Both the position numbers and the translations under genes were made by a program. Shown here one piece after another: positions 32,790-41,538 of a stretch of DNA of 64,000 nt (the stretch's first letter is position 1; every line of letters starts with the position of its first letter). This stretch comes from Magnetospira sp. (GTDB lineage: Bacteria; Pseudomonadota; Alphaproteobacteria; Rhodospirillales; Magnetospiraceae), in the NCBI GenBank assembly GCA_028282245.1, contig JANQIL010000027.1, positions 1-64,000 on the forward strand. Reading direction: 5' to 3'. Under the pieces are notes generated by a model, which saw only the letters and a program-made list of their open reading frames with translations, had not been told where the DNA came from and ran no database searches.

Positions 32790-33917
32790 TCATCTCCGGT
32801 CCAGGGATTCCCCCGCCGCCCTCACGGCCGGACCCCAGGTGCCCGGCGATTCCTGACGAAACAGGCGCAGGGTCGGATACCAGGGCGGGCATTCGTCGCC
32901 GACGCCCCACCGCCAGTCCGAATGGGCCGCCAAGAGCAGGCATCCCGGCCGTCCGAGGGCGCCGGCCAGATGCGGAACCGCCGTGTCGACTCCGATCACC
33001 GCGTCCAGGCGTTCGAGGGCGGCTGCGGTCTCCGCGAAGTCGGTCAGCAGCGGCGCCAGATTTTCGAGGCCGTCCGGGCAGGGGGCGCCCACCTGCAGGC
33101 CGACCCAGTCGATGTCGTCGCGGGTCAGCAGCGGGCGCAGGTCGTCGAACGCCATCGAGCGGGCATGATCGTTGGAATGCGCCGGATTGCCGCGCCACGC
33201 CAGGCCGACGCGCCGCCGTTTCCGATCCGGCAGGCGGTCTCGCCAGCGCGCCCGGGTCTCCTCGGGCGGCGAGAGATAAGGGCCCGCCATTGCCACGTCG
33301 CCGGGGCCGATGCCGAGGCGGCCGGGCAGACTCATCAGCGGACACCAGGCGGCGGCCGGGGGCGGGGCCTCGGCGAACGATGCAACGGCGTCCACCCCTG
33401 GCGCCGAGACGAGGAGTCGGGCCAGGGAGTCCGGGCAGGCCAGCACGATCCGCCCGACCCGCCGGCGGGCGCGGGCCGCGAACCGCGCGAACAGGATGGT
33501 ATCCCCGGCCCCCTGTTCGGTGAGCAGCAGCAGGGTGCCGCGCCTGAGCGGCGCGCCGTCCCAGAGCGGCGTCATGGGCGGCGGCTTCACGGCCGCGTAG
33601 TCGGCGGTGCGCAGCCGGTGTCCGAACAGCGGCCAGCCGGCTGCCCAGTCACCGAGTCGCAGGCGGGCGATTCCCAGCGACTTGAGGATTTCCGGATTGT
33701 CCGGGGCCAGCTTGGCGGCGCGTTCGAACGCGGCCGTCGACTCCGCGAAGCGGCCGAGGGCCTGCAACACCACCGCGAGGTTGTGGTGCACGGCGGCGTC
33801 CTCCGGGCGCAGCACGGCGGCCCGCTTGCAAAGGGGCAGGGCGGCGGCATGGTCCCGGCGCCGGACCAGGTCGCCGGCCCGGTTGACCAGGGTCACGAAG
33901 TCGTCGGTCTCGGACAT
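32790..33917 (-). CDS. TPR protein with glycosyltransferase-9-like C-terminus
   Basis: 375 residues. About 1-110 are TPR units (AVHHNLAVVLQALGRFAESTAAFERAAKLAP). The rest resembles the TPR-linked ADP-heptose glycosyltransferase-like proteins (LLLLTEQGAGDTILFARF, VGLAWRGNPAHSNDHARSM, AVIGVDTAVPHLAGALG). Acceptor unknown, and no lipopolysaccharide genes flank it. Confidence 0.75.
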   Translation of the reverse strand: MSETDDFVTLVNRAGDLVRRRDHAAALPLCKRAAVLRPEDAAVHHNLAVVLQALGRFAESTAAFERAAKLAPDNPEILKSLGIARLRLGDWAAGWPLFGHRLRTADYAAVKPPPMTPLWDGAPLRRGTLLLLTEQGAGDTILFARFAARARRRVGRIVLACPDSLARLLVSAPGVDAVASFAEAPPPAAAWCPLMSLPGRLGIGPGDVAMAGPYLSPPEETRARWRDRLPDRKRRRVGLAWRGNPAHSNDHARSMAFDDLRPLLTRDDIDWVGLQVGAPCPDGLENLAPLLTDFAETAAALERLDAVIGVDTAVPHLAGALGRPGCLLLAAHSDWRWGVGDECPPWYPTLRLFRQESPGTWGPAVRAAGESLDRR

Positions 33918-33974
33918 CGGGCGAGGATGACCGGATTCGGGCGCCCGGTCATGCGCTTCCGCGTCGCCCCCTGT

Positions 33975-33988
33975 TATTACGCATAATA
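33975..33988. promoter_or_regulatory. Operator-like palindrome TATTA-CGCA-TAATA
   Basis: Perfect 5-bp arms around 4 bp, immediately before a GTG that opens a short antitoxin-like frame. AT-rich palindromes overlapping the promoter are typical of type II toxin-antitoxin autoregulation. Seen as a sequence; function inferred from context. Confidence 0.4.
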
Positions 33989-34207
33989 GTGCTTCGGGCG
34001 TCCGAGGACGACAGCCTCTGTGTGATCGAGACGCCCAACGGTATCGAACCGACCTCCTATGGTCCCGAATTCACCGAGCAAATGGACGCGGCGCGCAAGA
34101 TCATGAAAAAGCGCCGCGCCGCGCCGCGGGAACTGGCCAGGTGGCCGGCTGGCGCAGGGTCGGATACCTGCGACGAGCCGGCTGCTTTGAGGCGAAAAAA
34201 CCTCTAA
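33989..34207 (+). pseudogene. Short antitoxin-like open frame, probably a remnant
   Basis: 72 codons from GTG 33989. The middle, FTEQMDAARKIMKKRRAAPREL, resembles the C-terminal toxin-binding helix (A-IM-R-LRELA) of small antitoxins. The end beyond residue 53 looks like random run-on, and the stop overlaps the tail of the opposite-strand gene. An operator-like palindrome abuts the start. Together with the Doc fragment 1.1 kb away, this may be what is left of a toxin-antitoxin pair. The identification is weak. Confidence 0.35.
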
Positions 34208-35115
34208 TTTTCTAAGAAGGTATTGATCCTCTCAAATTTGGCGATGAATTCTGGCGATCGCATTGCGCCGTTGAACGTCAAACTCGATTCAAAGTAACAA
34301 TCCGGGCCTTCTGGTGTGGGGATCAGCCTTGCATCGAAAACGACCGAATCACCCTCTTTCAGCATGGCAAGCTTCGAAAACAGCGGCGATCCGGGATCAA
34401 TCATGGTTCCATGGACGATGTCCGAAAGTGCATTATTCCATGTCTTGAACCAGATGCGGTCACCAACTTCAATGGTGACAACCCCTAGACCATCGCCATT
34501 TGTTGTCAGTTCGGTGAGTATTCCGCTCCAACGTCTTATCCGTCCATTGGCAACGACCGCACAAACATCATTAAGCCGTTTGCGGCGAATGCCGCCCTTC
34601 GCAAGGTCGTTTGCGGCTTTTCTCATGGCATCGCGAGCCTTCTCTATCGCTGCCACAAACCCCAGTTGCTGATCAGGCTGTCTGAAAAAATCTGATTTTG
34701 CACGTTCTATTGCCGCTCGTTCCCGCTCTCTTGCCGCTCGTTCCCGCTCGGCTTCAGCGATTCTGCGCTTTTTTTCGGCAATGCGCTGTTTTTCTTCGCT
34801 CTCACGCTGGGCCGTAAGTTCGGCCCATTGGGTCGGGTCTGAGGTATTCTCCTTCTTTGCATCGCGGTAATCTTGAGCGGATGCAAGCTCCAGGCGCGAC
34901 ATCTCTGTTTCGTTTTCGTAACTGCCCAAGACGCCCAAACCGACAATACAGGCTACGAACACAACGATAGAGATGAAGAACCTCTTGCGGAAGATAGGCT
35001 TTTGCTCGGCCTTTCCGATGATCCACCGAATCAGATACCAAATGATCGCTATGAGCGCTACAAGCGCGACGAGAGTCGCGACAACAATCATGACTTCCAA
35101 TATTTCCTCCCCCAA
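34204..35115 (-). CDS. Two-helix membrane protein with coiled coil and unknown C-terminal domain
   Basis: 303 residues, not recognised as a named family. Two membrane helices (about 8-30, MIVVATLVALVALIAIIWYL; about 46-65, FFISIVVFVACIVGLGVL) are followed by a highly charged coiled coil (about 85-145) containing a 21-bp tandem duplication, exactly one heptad (ERERAAR/ERERAAI). The C-terminal domain (about 175-303) is beta-rich (RRWSGILTELTTNGDGLGVV, GDRIWFKTWNN, MLKEGDSVVFDARLIP), suggestive of an OB-like barrel. GC content is clearly below the genome norm, so it was probably acquired. It sits between two toxin-antitoxin remnants. Confidence 0.7.
   Translation of the reverse strand: MGEEILEVMIVVATLVALVALIAIIWYLIRWIIGKAEQKPIFRKRFFISIVVFVACIVGLGVLGSYENETEMSRLELASAQDYRDAKKENTSDPTQWAELTAQRESEEKQRIAEKKRRIAEAERERAARERERAAIERAKSDFFRQPDQQLGFVAAIEKARDAMRKAANDLAKGGIRRKRLNDVCAVVANGRIRRWSGILTELTTNGDGLGVVTIEVGDRIWFKTWNNALSDIVHGTMIDPGSPLFSKLAMLKEGDSVVFDARLIPTPEGPDCYFESSLTFNGAMRSPEFIAKFERINTFLEN
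34710..34751 (-). repeat. 21-bp tandem duplication inside the coiled-coil gene
   Basis: Two adjacent copies of TTGCCGCTCGTTCCCGCTC with 21-bp period. The period equals seven codons, so one heptad of coiled coil was duplicated without breaking frame. Confidence 0.8.
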
Positions 35116-35168
35116 TCTTTACGGCGCAATGTTAAGGTGATGGCAGGCGTGTTTCAACGGCCTTGTTC

Positions 35169-35279
35169 CTACATCAGCCGCCATTCGATCAGGAAGCCCT
35201 TGAAGGGCAGGCCGTGGGTTTTCTGGAACCAGGACGGCATGGCGTCGGAGCTTTCGCCGGTGGATCTCCGGGCCGCCAT
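35169..35279 (-). pseudogene. Possible 3' remnant of an unidentified minus-strand gene
   Basis: A 36-codon minus-strand frame ends in PSWFQKTHGLPFKGFLIEW, a well-ordered aromatic stretch that looks like a real protein C-terminus rather than chance, followed by a TAG stop. It directly abuts the Doc fragment and no gene body precedes it. The parent gene is not recognised. Confidence 0.3.
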
Positions 35280-35469
35280 TTCTTCCTCGACGGCGGCAAG
35301 CGTACCTCGGTTCGTGGTGATGGAACTGTTCCTGGCCCTCAACGGGTATGATCCGGCGGCCGACGACGCCGACTGTGTGCTAACGGCGATGGCGCTGTCA
35401 GATGTATTCCTTACAGAACAGGCCTTGTTCGTGTGGTTGATGGAAAATATTTTGAAAAATAAGTACTAG
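35271..35469 (+). pseudogene. Decayed Doc (Fic-family) toxin, 3' half with a frameshift
   Basis: The Fic/Doc active-site motif HPFxDGNKR survives as HFFLDGGKRTS (35277-35309). One extra G at 35310 moves the continuation into the +1 frame, where FVVMELFLALNGYDP and a Doc-like C-terminus (LTAMALSDVFLTEQALFVWLMENI) follow to a stop at 35469. In intact Doc the FVVMELF helix follows KRTS directly, so the extra base is the lesion. The N-terminal half is absent, and Pro and Asn of the motif are changed. Non-functional. Confidence 0.65.
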
Positions 35470-35633
35470 AAAATTTTTTGGATCCGAGGCTTTAGGAATT
35501 ATTTTTATCTGGTTCGATTGCCATGAATGTTCTTTATTAAAGCATGAATTCTTATAAATGGAGTAGTTTTTATTTTCATGAAAATCGATGTGACAAATAA
35601 TCCACACCCCCTTGACGGTTATTCCCGCCGGGC
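35470..35633. other. AT-rich intergenic stretch before the serC leader
   Basis: About 160 bp with long A/T runs (TTTTTATTTTCATGAAAAT), much lower in GC than the flanks. It separates the decayed toxin from the serC leader and probably contains the serC promoter. No gene is seen. Confidence 0.5.
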
Positions 35634-35706
35634 GTAGAACGCGGGCGGGCCGCGCCCTCCCAACGGGGCGAGACCCTTTCGTTCTATCGGAAGGGAGACA
35701 TATCCG
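35634..35706 (+). ncRNA. Structured 5' leader of serC (candidate serC-type RNA motif)
   Basis: An outer stem GTAGAACG (35634-35641) pairs with CGTTCTAT (35680-35687, one G-U). Inside it CGCCC (35653-35657) pairs with GGGCG (35666-35670), and an alternative pairing of the same CGCCC with the preceding GGGCG is possible, so two states can be drawn. The ribosome-binding site AGGGAG lies just after the outer stem. A conserved serC leader RNA is known from Alphaproteobacteria; whether this is a member was not tested. Confidence 0.5.
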
Positions 35707-36873
35707 ATGACCACCGACGCCAAGCCGGGCGCCCGCCCGGCCAATCCCAATTTCTCGTCCGGTCCCTGCGCCAAGCGTCCCGGTTGGACGCTGGAGGCCC
35801 TGTCGGGCGCCCTGACCGGCCGCTCGCACCGCGCCAAGCCGGCCAAGCAGCGGATCAAGGAAGTGATCGACCGCTCCAAGGCGCTGCTGAACCTGCCCGA
35901 CGACTATCTGCTCGGCATCGTGCCCGCCTCCGACACCGGGGCGGTGGAAATGGCCCTGTGGTCGCTGCTCGGGGCGCGCGGCGTCGACGTGCTGGTTTGG
36001 GAGAGCTTCGGCGCCGGCTGGGCGACCGACGTCCAGAAACAGCTCAAGCTCGACGATGTGCGGGTGATGAAGGCCGAGTACGGCGACCTGCCCGATCTGT
36101 CGGCGGTGGAGTTCGACCGCGACGTGGTGTTCGCCTGGAACGGCACCACCTCCGGGGTCAAGGTGCCGGACGGCGACTGGATTCCGGCCGACCGCCAGGG
36201 CCTCACCATCTGCGACGCCACCTCGGCCGCCTTCGCCATGCCGCTGCCCTGGGACAAGCTGGACGTGGTCACCTACTCCTGGCAGAAGGTGCTGGGCGGC
36301 GAGGCGCAACACGGTATCCTGGTCCTGTCGCCGCGCGCCGTCGAGCGCCTGGAGACCTTCGATCCGGGGCGGCCGCTGCCGAAAATCTTCCGCCTCACCA
36401 AGGGCGGCAAGCTGATCGCCGACATCTTCGAGGGGGCGACCATCAACACCGTCTCCATGCTGGCCATCGAGGACGCCCTGGACGGCCTCAGGTGGGCGGC
36501 CGGGATCGGCGGCCTGGACGCCATGATCGCCCGTTCGGAGGCCAATCTCGCGGCCATCGAGGGGTTCGTGAACGAGTCTCCGAACTTCGGCTTCCTGGCC
36601 GCCGATCCGGCGACCCGGTCGAGCACCTCGGTCTGCCTGACCGTCACCGCGCCCTGGTTCCTGGCCCTTGACGCGACGAACCGGGGCAAGGCCGCCAAGG
36701 CGTTGGTCGCCTTGCTGGACTCCGAGGACGTGGCGCGCGACATCGGGGCCTACCGGGACGCTCCGGCCGGCCTGCGCATCTGGGCCGGCGGCACCGTCGA
36801 GACGGCCGACCTGGAGGCGCTGTTGCCGTGGCTGGAATGGGGTCTCGCCGAGGTCGCCAAGAGCCATTCCTGA
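35707..36873 (+). CDS. serC: Phosphoserine aminotransferase
   Basis: PLP enzyme converting 3-phosphohydroxypyruvate and glutamate to phosphoserine in serine biosynthesis. 388 residues, the alphaproteobacterial type: [14 protein letters not shown] at the N-terminus, [19 protein letters not shown] and Schiff-base Lys194 in [10 protein letters not shown]. First gene of serC-serA, with a structured leader. Confidence 0.96.
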   Translation: MTTDAKPGARPANPNFSSGPCAKRPGWTLEALSGALTGRSHRAKPAKQRIKEVIDRSKALLNLPDDYLLGIVPASDTGAVEMALWSLLGARGVDVLVWESFGAGWATDVQKQLKLDDVRVMKAEYGDLPDLSAVEFDRDVVFAWNGTTSGVKVPDGDWIPADRQGLTICDATSAAFAMPLPWDKLDVVTYSWQKVLGGEAQHGILVLSPRAVERLETFDPGRPLPKIFRLTKGGKLIADIFEGATINTVSMLAIEDALDGLRWAAGIGGLDAMIARSEANLAAIEGFVNESPNFGFLAADPATRSSTSVCLTVTAPWFLALDATNRGKAAKALVALLDSEDVARDIGAYRDAPAGLRIWAGGTVETADLEALLPWLEWGLAEVAKSHS

Positions 36874-37020
36874 AACCCGATCCCGCCTCGCCCTTCAAGG
36901 CCCGGTTCCGTTGCTTTGCTCGGGGCGGGCATTCCGGGGCGGGGTGGATACCATCACCCTCATTCCGGGGCGCGCGCGACGCGAGCCTCGGAGGATGAGC
37001 GACAGGGGAGTTTAAAGACC

Positions 37021-38589
37021 ATGCCGAAGGTCCTGATTTCGGACAAGATGAGCCCGCTGGCCCAGAAGATTTTCGAAACCCGCGGCATCGAGGTGGACTA
37101 CAAGCCGGGCATGAGCACGGACGACCTGAAGGCCTGCATCGGCGCCTACGACGGCCTGGCGATCCGCTCGGCGACCAAGGCGACGGCCGACGTCATCGCG
37201 GCGGCGGACAACCTGAAGGTCGTCGGGCGGGCCGGCATCGGGGTCGATAACGTGGACATTCCGGCCGCCACCGCCAACGGCGTGGTGGTCATGAATGCCC
37301 CGTTCGGCAACTCGATCACCACCGCCGAGCACGCCATCGCCATGATGCTGTCGCTGGCCCGCATGATCCCGCAGGCCAACGCGTCGAGCCACGCCGGCAA
37401 ATGGGAGAAGTCCAAGTTCATGGGCGTCGAGCTGATGGGCAAGACGCTGGGGCTCGTCGGGGCCGGCAACATCGGCGGCATCGTCGCCGACCGGGCGCTC
37501 GGGCTGCGCATGAAGGTGGTGGCCTACGATCCGTTCCTGTCGCAGGAGCGGGCCGGGGAACTGGGGGTCGAGAAGGTCGAATTGGACGACCTCTGGGCGC
37601 GCGCCGACGTCATCACCTTCCACACCCCGTTGACCGACCAGACCCGCAACATGGTCAACGCCGGCACCATCGCGAAGATGAAAACCGGGGTGCGGATCGT
37701 CAACTGCGCGCGCGGCGGCATCATCGTCGAACCGGACCTCAAGGCGGCCCTCGACGCCGGCAAGGTGGCCGGCGCGGCGCTCGACGTGTTCGCCCAGGAG
37801 CCGGCCAAGGAGAACATTCTGTTCGGCGACGAACGGGTGATCTGCACGCCGCACCTGGGCGCCTCGACCACCGAGGCGCAGGAGAAGGTGGCCCTTCAGA
37901 TCGCCGAGCAGATGTCCGACTACCTGCTCACCGGCGCGGTGGTCAACGCGCTCAACATGCCGTCGGTCTCGGCCGAGGACGCGCCGAAGCTCAAGCCCTA
38001 CATGACGCTGGCGGATCAATTGGGATCGTTCGCCGGGCAGATCACCACCTCCGGTCTCAAGGGGGTGACCATCGAGTTCGAGGGCGCCGCCTGCGACCTC
38101 AACACCAAGCCGATCACGGCGGTCATCCTGCGCGGCCTGCTGGGGCCGCTGATGGACACCGTGAACATGGTCAACGCGCCGGTGGTCGCCAAGGAACGCG
38201 ATATCTCGGTGACCGAGGTCAAGCATGACAGGTCCTGCGAGTATCACACCATGATCCGTCTGACGGTGACCACGGAGCAGCGCAGCCGCACGGTGTCCGG
38301 AACCCTGTTCGCCGGCCATCCGCGAATCATCGAGATGGAGGGCATCGCGGTCGACGCCGAGGTGAGCCCCAACATGCTCTACATCCACAATCAGGACGAG
38401 CCGGGCTTCATCGGCGGTCTTGGCACCCTGCTGGGCAACGAGGGGGTCAACATCGCCACCTTCCACCTGGGCCGCCATAAGGAAGGCGCGGTGGCGCTGG
38501 TCTCGGTCGATCAGTCGGTGGACGACGGGCTGGTCGAGAAGGTGCGCGCCCTGCCGCAGGTCACCCGGGCCCAGGCACTCAGATTCTGA
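37021..38589 (+). CDS. serA: D-3-phosphoglycerate dehydrogenase
   Basis: Commits 3-phosphoglycerate to serine. 522 residues, the long form: NAD motif VGAGNIGG (146-153), catalytic Arg231 (NCARGG), Glu260 and His278 (PHLGAST), an intervening domain (about 320-445) and a C-terminal ACT domain (about 450-522, IHNQDEPGFIGGLGTLLG) for serine feedback. ATG 37021 matches the conserved start MPKVLISDKMSPLA; the upstream open extension does not. It lies 147 bp after serC. Confidence 0.96.
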   Translation: MPKVLISDKMSPLAQKIFETRGIEVDYKPGMSTDDLKACIGAYDGLAIRSATKATADVIAAADNLKVVGRAGIGVDNVDIPAATANGVVVMNAPFGNSITTAEHAIAMMLSLARMIPQANASSHAGKWEKSKFMGVELMGKTLGLVGAGNIGGIVADRALGLRMKVVAYDPFLSQERAGELGVEKVELDDLWARADVITFHTPLTDQTRNMVNAGTIAKMKTGVRIVNCARGGIIVEPDLKAALDAGKVAGAALDVFAQEPAKENILFGDERVICTPHLGASTTEAQEKVALQIAEQMSDYLLTGAVVNALNMPSVSAEDAPKLKPYMTLADQLGSFAGQITTSGLKGVTIEFEGAACDLNTKPITAVILRGLLGPLMDTVNMVNAPVVAKERDISVTEVKHDRSCEYHTMIRLTVTTEQRSRTVSGTLFAGHPRIIEMEGIAVDAEVSPNMLYIHNQDEPGFIGGLGTLLGNEGVNIATFHLGRHKEGAVALVSVDQSVDDGLVEKVRALPQVTRAQALRF

Positions 38590-38601
38590 TCGGACGTCGA
38601 A

Positions 38602-38632
38602 CGTTGGGCGGTTCCTCGTGGACCGCCCAACG
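38602..38632. terminator. Bidirectional hairpin between serA and the GH57 gene
   Basis: Perfect 11-bp stem, CGTTGGGCGGT (38602-38612) with ACCGCCCAACG (38622-38632), 9-nt loop, in the 73-bp gap between converging genes. There is no T-run, so termination efficiency is uncertain. Confidence 0.5.
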
Positions 38633-38662
38633 GGACGAACGCCGCGCCCGCTTTCTCGCCGC

Positions 38663-40774
38663 CTATGCCGCGAACACCCGCTCCAGGGCGCCGCGCGAGA
38701 CGTTCCCCGCGTTGTCCTCGGCCTCCACGTAGTACCGCAGGTCGCCGGCCCCCTCGGGCAGCGAGGCTGTGAAGTAGCCGGCGCTGATCGCCGCCCCGAC
38801 CTGTGACGGGTAGGCGCCGTGGTCGGTCATGTCCAGGGACGTCTCGCCGGACGCTCCGCGCAGCACCAGCGTGACCCGCTTGAGACCCGAGACGTCATGG
38901 ACGAAGGTATGCACCGTGCCTTGGCGCGGCGCGTCCAGCAGGCAACCCTGGCCCCAGCGCTTGCCACCCGGGTTCTCGGGCGTCACCCAGGGCGGGAAGA
39001 TGGTCGGCCCGGTGCGGTCGCGACGGCCGGCGACCAGGGAGTCCAGCGGGCCTTTCAGGATCCGGTGGCCCAGGTTGGCGGCGTTGGTCACCTGGCGATC
39101 CCAGATGTCCTGGCCCGTCCAGTACCAATAGCAGCTCGTCTCGGCCGTTAGCATCAGGCGGCTCGCGAGGTCCAGCCCCGGCGTATCGGACGCGGCGTCC
39201 TCCAGGCTGTGGACCATGTTCTGAAACGCGGTCAGAACGGCCCACGAATTGAGGTCCGGCGAGTAGGGCTCGTTGTAGCGGCTGAACCACTTCATGAACT
39301 GCGGATCGCCGTTGTCGGCGCCGGCCCAGGACCCGGGCTCGATGTGCACCGCCGTTTTCGGGTCGGGCGGAAACCGATCCAGGTAGTCGCCGATGGCGGT
39401 CAACTCGAATCGTGGGTCCTCGTTGAGCCACTGAACCAGTTGCTCGGTATTGTGGTGGTAGTAGCTGTCGGCGCCGCCGCCGTGGTTGTCGCCGTCCGAA
39501 TGCAGCAGGAAGAACGGCGGGTGCCTGGGATCGTGACGGCCGCTGGAGATCAGGCTGTCGTAAACTTGGCCCAGCACGTCCGGATACTGGAGCGCCCCGA
39601 AGCCGCCGCGCGCGTCCTCGTTGCCGATGTAGCGCTCGGCCGGCACCCCGACGGTGCGGTATTCGAGTCCGTCCGCGTCCTCGTAGCGAATGAACTCGGG
39701 CCTCAGAAGCGACGGCGAAATCCTCGAACCGGCCCAAACGTTCTGCAATTGCAGCCAGTCATCGACCGGGGGATTGACCTGATCGGCCGGATTGGGCGGC
39801 AGCATGCCCTCCTGGATGCCGCCGTAGGGATAGCCCTCGCAGGCCCGGAAGCGGTGGATGGAATCATAGATCACCGATTCGATCCCGGCCTCCAGCAAGG
39901 CCGGAATCATGCGCACGTGAAAGGCTGTTTCCGGCGGAAAGAGGTGGTTCGTCGCGGCGACTCCGAACGCCTCCCGGATGATCCGGCGGTGCCAGTCGAT
40001 CTGTTTCACGATGTCGCGGTGCGGTATCAGCGGCATCAGCGGATGGAAGAACCCGAACGCCGAAAACGCCATCCGGGGATGGCCCTTGGCCGTCGCTTCG
40101 CCGGCCATCCCGCGCAACGCCTCTGCCCAGTCTCCGAATCGTCCGCCGCACAGGCCCTCGCGCGCGCATCGGTCGAGTTGCTCGATCAGGCTGCCCGACC
40201 AGCTCGTGGAGAGACCGCCGTGCGGCAGACCGCCGTCGCGGTAGCGGGCCACGGCGGCCGGCACGAAATCGGTGTAGTTGCCGCCCCGCGAGCCGAAGAT
40301 CTGGTCTTTCTCGCCATCCCAGTCTCCGGTATCGACGGTGTTGTAGTAGGGTTGGTGCATGTGCTTGTGGATGCCGAAGTAAAGCTTCATCGCCACGTCG
40401 CCGGCCTGGATTCGCGGTCTTGGGCGCACCGCCGCGTGGATCGTCAGGTCGCGGAACTCCTTGATCCAGTCGCCGCCGCCGGCGCTGTCGATGTCGGGGG
40501 TGACGCAGCCCTCCACCTGCACCCGCACGTGGCCGGGCGGCAGCAGGCCGGCCGGCACCGTCGCCACGTAGGAGACGCCGCCGCCGTCGCGCGAGCCGAC
40601 GATGGCATCGCCCTTGAGCAGGCGGGCGCCACCCTGGGCATGCAGGATCACCTGCGGAAACGGGATCGTCTCGTCGGTCGCGAAGCGGATTTCGAACGCC
40701 GGATTGGATCCGGCGAGGTCGCAGGTTATCGAGTCTGGAAGATCGATGCGAAGGAACTTCGTGAACGCGGTCAT
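38663..40774 (-). CDS. Glycoside hydrolase family 57-like protein
   Basis: 703 residues. After an N-terminal beta domain (about 1-125) comes a GH57-type barrel beginning YFGIHKHMHQPYYNTVD (the H-x-HQP signature) with NHLFPPETAFHVRMIPALLE carrying the likely nucleophile Glu and HSDGDNHGGGADSYYHHNTE. The C-terminus (about 600-703) is a beta-sandwich ending DLRYYVEAEDNAGNVSRG. The family includes amylases, branching enzymes and uncharacterised proteins; activity is unknown. No signal peptide. ATG 40774 is taken because upstream sequence is unconserved. Confidence 0.8.
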   Translation of the reverse strand: MTAFTKFLRIDLPDSITCDLAGSNPAFEIRFATDETIPFPQVILHAQGGARLLKGDAIVGSRDGGGVSYVATVPAGLLPPGHVRVQVEGCVTPDIDSAGGGDWIKEFRDLTIHAAVRPRPRIQAGDVAMKLYFGIHKHMHQPYYNTVDTGDWDGEKDQIFGSRGGNYTDFVPAAVARYRDGGLPHGGLSTSWSGSLIEQLDRCAREGLCGGRFGDWAEALRGMAGEATAKGHPRMAFSAFGFFHPLMPLIPHRDIVKQIDWHRRIIREAFGVAATNHLFPPETAFHVRMIPALLEAGIESVIYDSIHRFRACEGYPYGGIQEGMLPPNPADQVNPPVDDWLQLQNVWAGSRISPSLLRPEFIRYEDADGLEYRTVGVPAERYIGNEDARGGFGALQYPDVLGQVYDSLISSGRHDPRHPPFFLLHSDGDNHGGGADSYYHHNTEQLVQWLNEDPRFELTAIGDYLDRFPPDPKTAVHIEPGSWAGADNGDPQFMKWFSRYNEPYSPDLNSWAVLTAFQNMVHSLEDAASDTPGLDLASRLMLTAETSCYWYWTGQDIWDRQVTNAANLGHRILKGPLDSLVAGRRDRTGPTIFPPWVTPENPGGKRWGQGCLLDAPRQGTVHTFVHDVSGLKRVTLVLRGASGETSLDMTDHGAYPSQVGAAISAGYFTASLPEGAGDLRYYVEAEDNAGNVSRGALERVFAA

Positions 40775-40926
40775 GGCGCGGCCTTCCGTGGCGGTCGGGG
40801 ATGGCGGACGGACCCGCATGATGCGGATTTCCGACCCCGCTGTACAGACGGTCCGACGCCCCCTGGCCAAACAATCGACCCCATGCCAACCTGGGCCGGT
40901 TGGCGGCAGCGGCAAGGGAGCGATAC

Positions 40927-41538
40927 ATGGCGCGGGTTTATTCCATCGACGGGGTCGTCCCGGTCATCCATCCGAGCGCCTTCGTGCACCCTGACGCGGT
41001 GCTGGTCGGCGACGCCGTGGTCGGTCCCGGGTGCTACGTCGGTCCGGGCGCGTCGATGCGCGGCGATCTCGGGCGGGTCGAACTGGGCGCGGGGGCGAAT
41101 TTGCAGGACAATTGCCTGATGCACTGCTTTCCCCGGGCCGCCTGCACGGTCGGCGAGGACGGCCACATCGGCCACGGCACGGTGCTGCACGGGGCCCGGA
41201 TCGGGGCGCGGGTGCTGATCGGCATGAACAGCGTGGTGATGGACGACGCCGTGGTGGGCGAGGCGGCCATCGTCGCCGCGATGTCCTTCGTCGCGGCCGG
41301 CGCGGCGATCCCGCCGCGCAGCTTGTGGGCGGGCATTCCGGCCCGTCATCGGCGCGATCTGTCCGACGACGAGATCGCCTGGAAGGCGCGCGGCACGGCG
41401 GAATACCAGGATATCGTCCGGCGCAGCCTGGCCACCCTGCGTCCGGCGGAACCGCTTGCCGAGCTTGAGGCGGACCGTCCCGTTCTGCCGGTCGAGGCGC
41501 ACCACCCGCTGCATCGGATGAAGGCGGGCACGCGATGA
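40927..41538 (+). CDS. PaaY-like hexapeptide-repeat protein
   Basis: 203 residues, left-handed beta-helix trimer family. The conserved opening (YSIDGVVPVIHPSAFVHPDA), PGCYVGPGASMRGDLGRV and the metal-binding His in DNCLMHCFP and GHIGHGTVLHGA match PaaY, a thioesterase-like protein of phenylacetate catabolism, and gamma carbonic anhydrases. The stop overlaps the acyl-CoA dehydrogenase start by 4 bp (ATGA), so a CoA-ester role fits. No paa genes are in the window. Confidence 0.85.
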   Translation: MARVYSIDGVVPVIHPSAFVHPDAVLVGDAVVGPGCYVGPGASMRGDLGRVELGAGANLQDNCLMHCFPRAACTVGEDGHIGHGTVLHGARIGARVLIGMNSVVMDDAVVGEAAIVAAMSFVAAGAAIPPRSLWAGIPARHRRDLSDDEIAWKARGTAEYQDIVRRSLATLRPAEPLAELEADRPVLPVEAHHPLHRMKAGTR

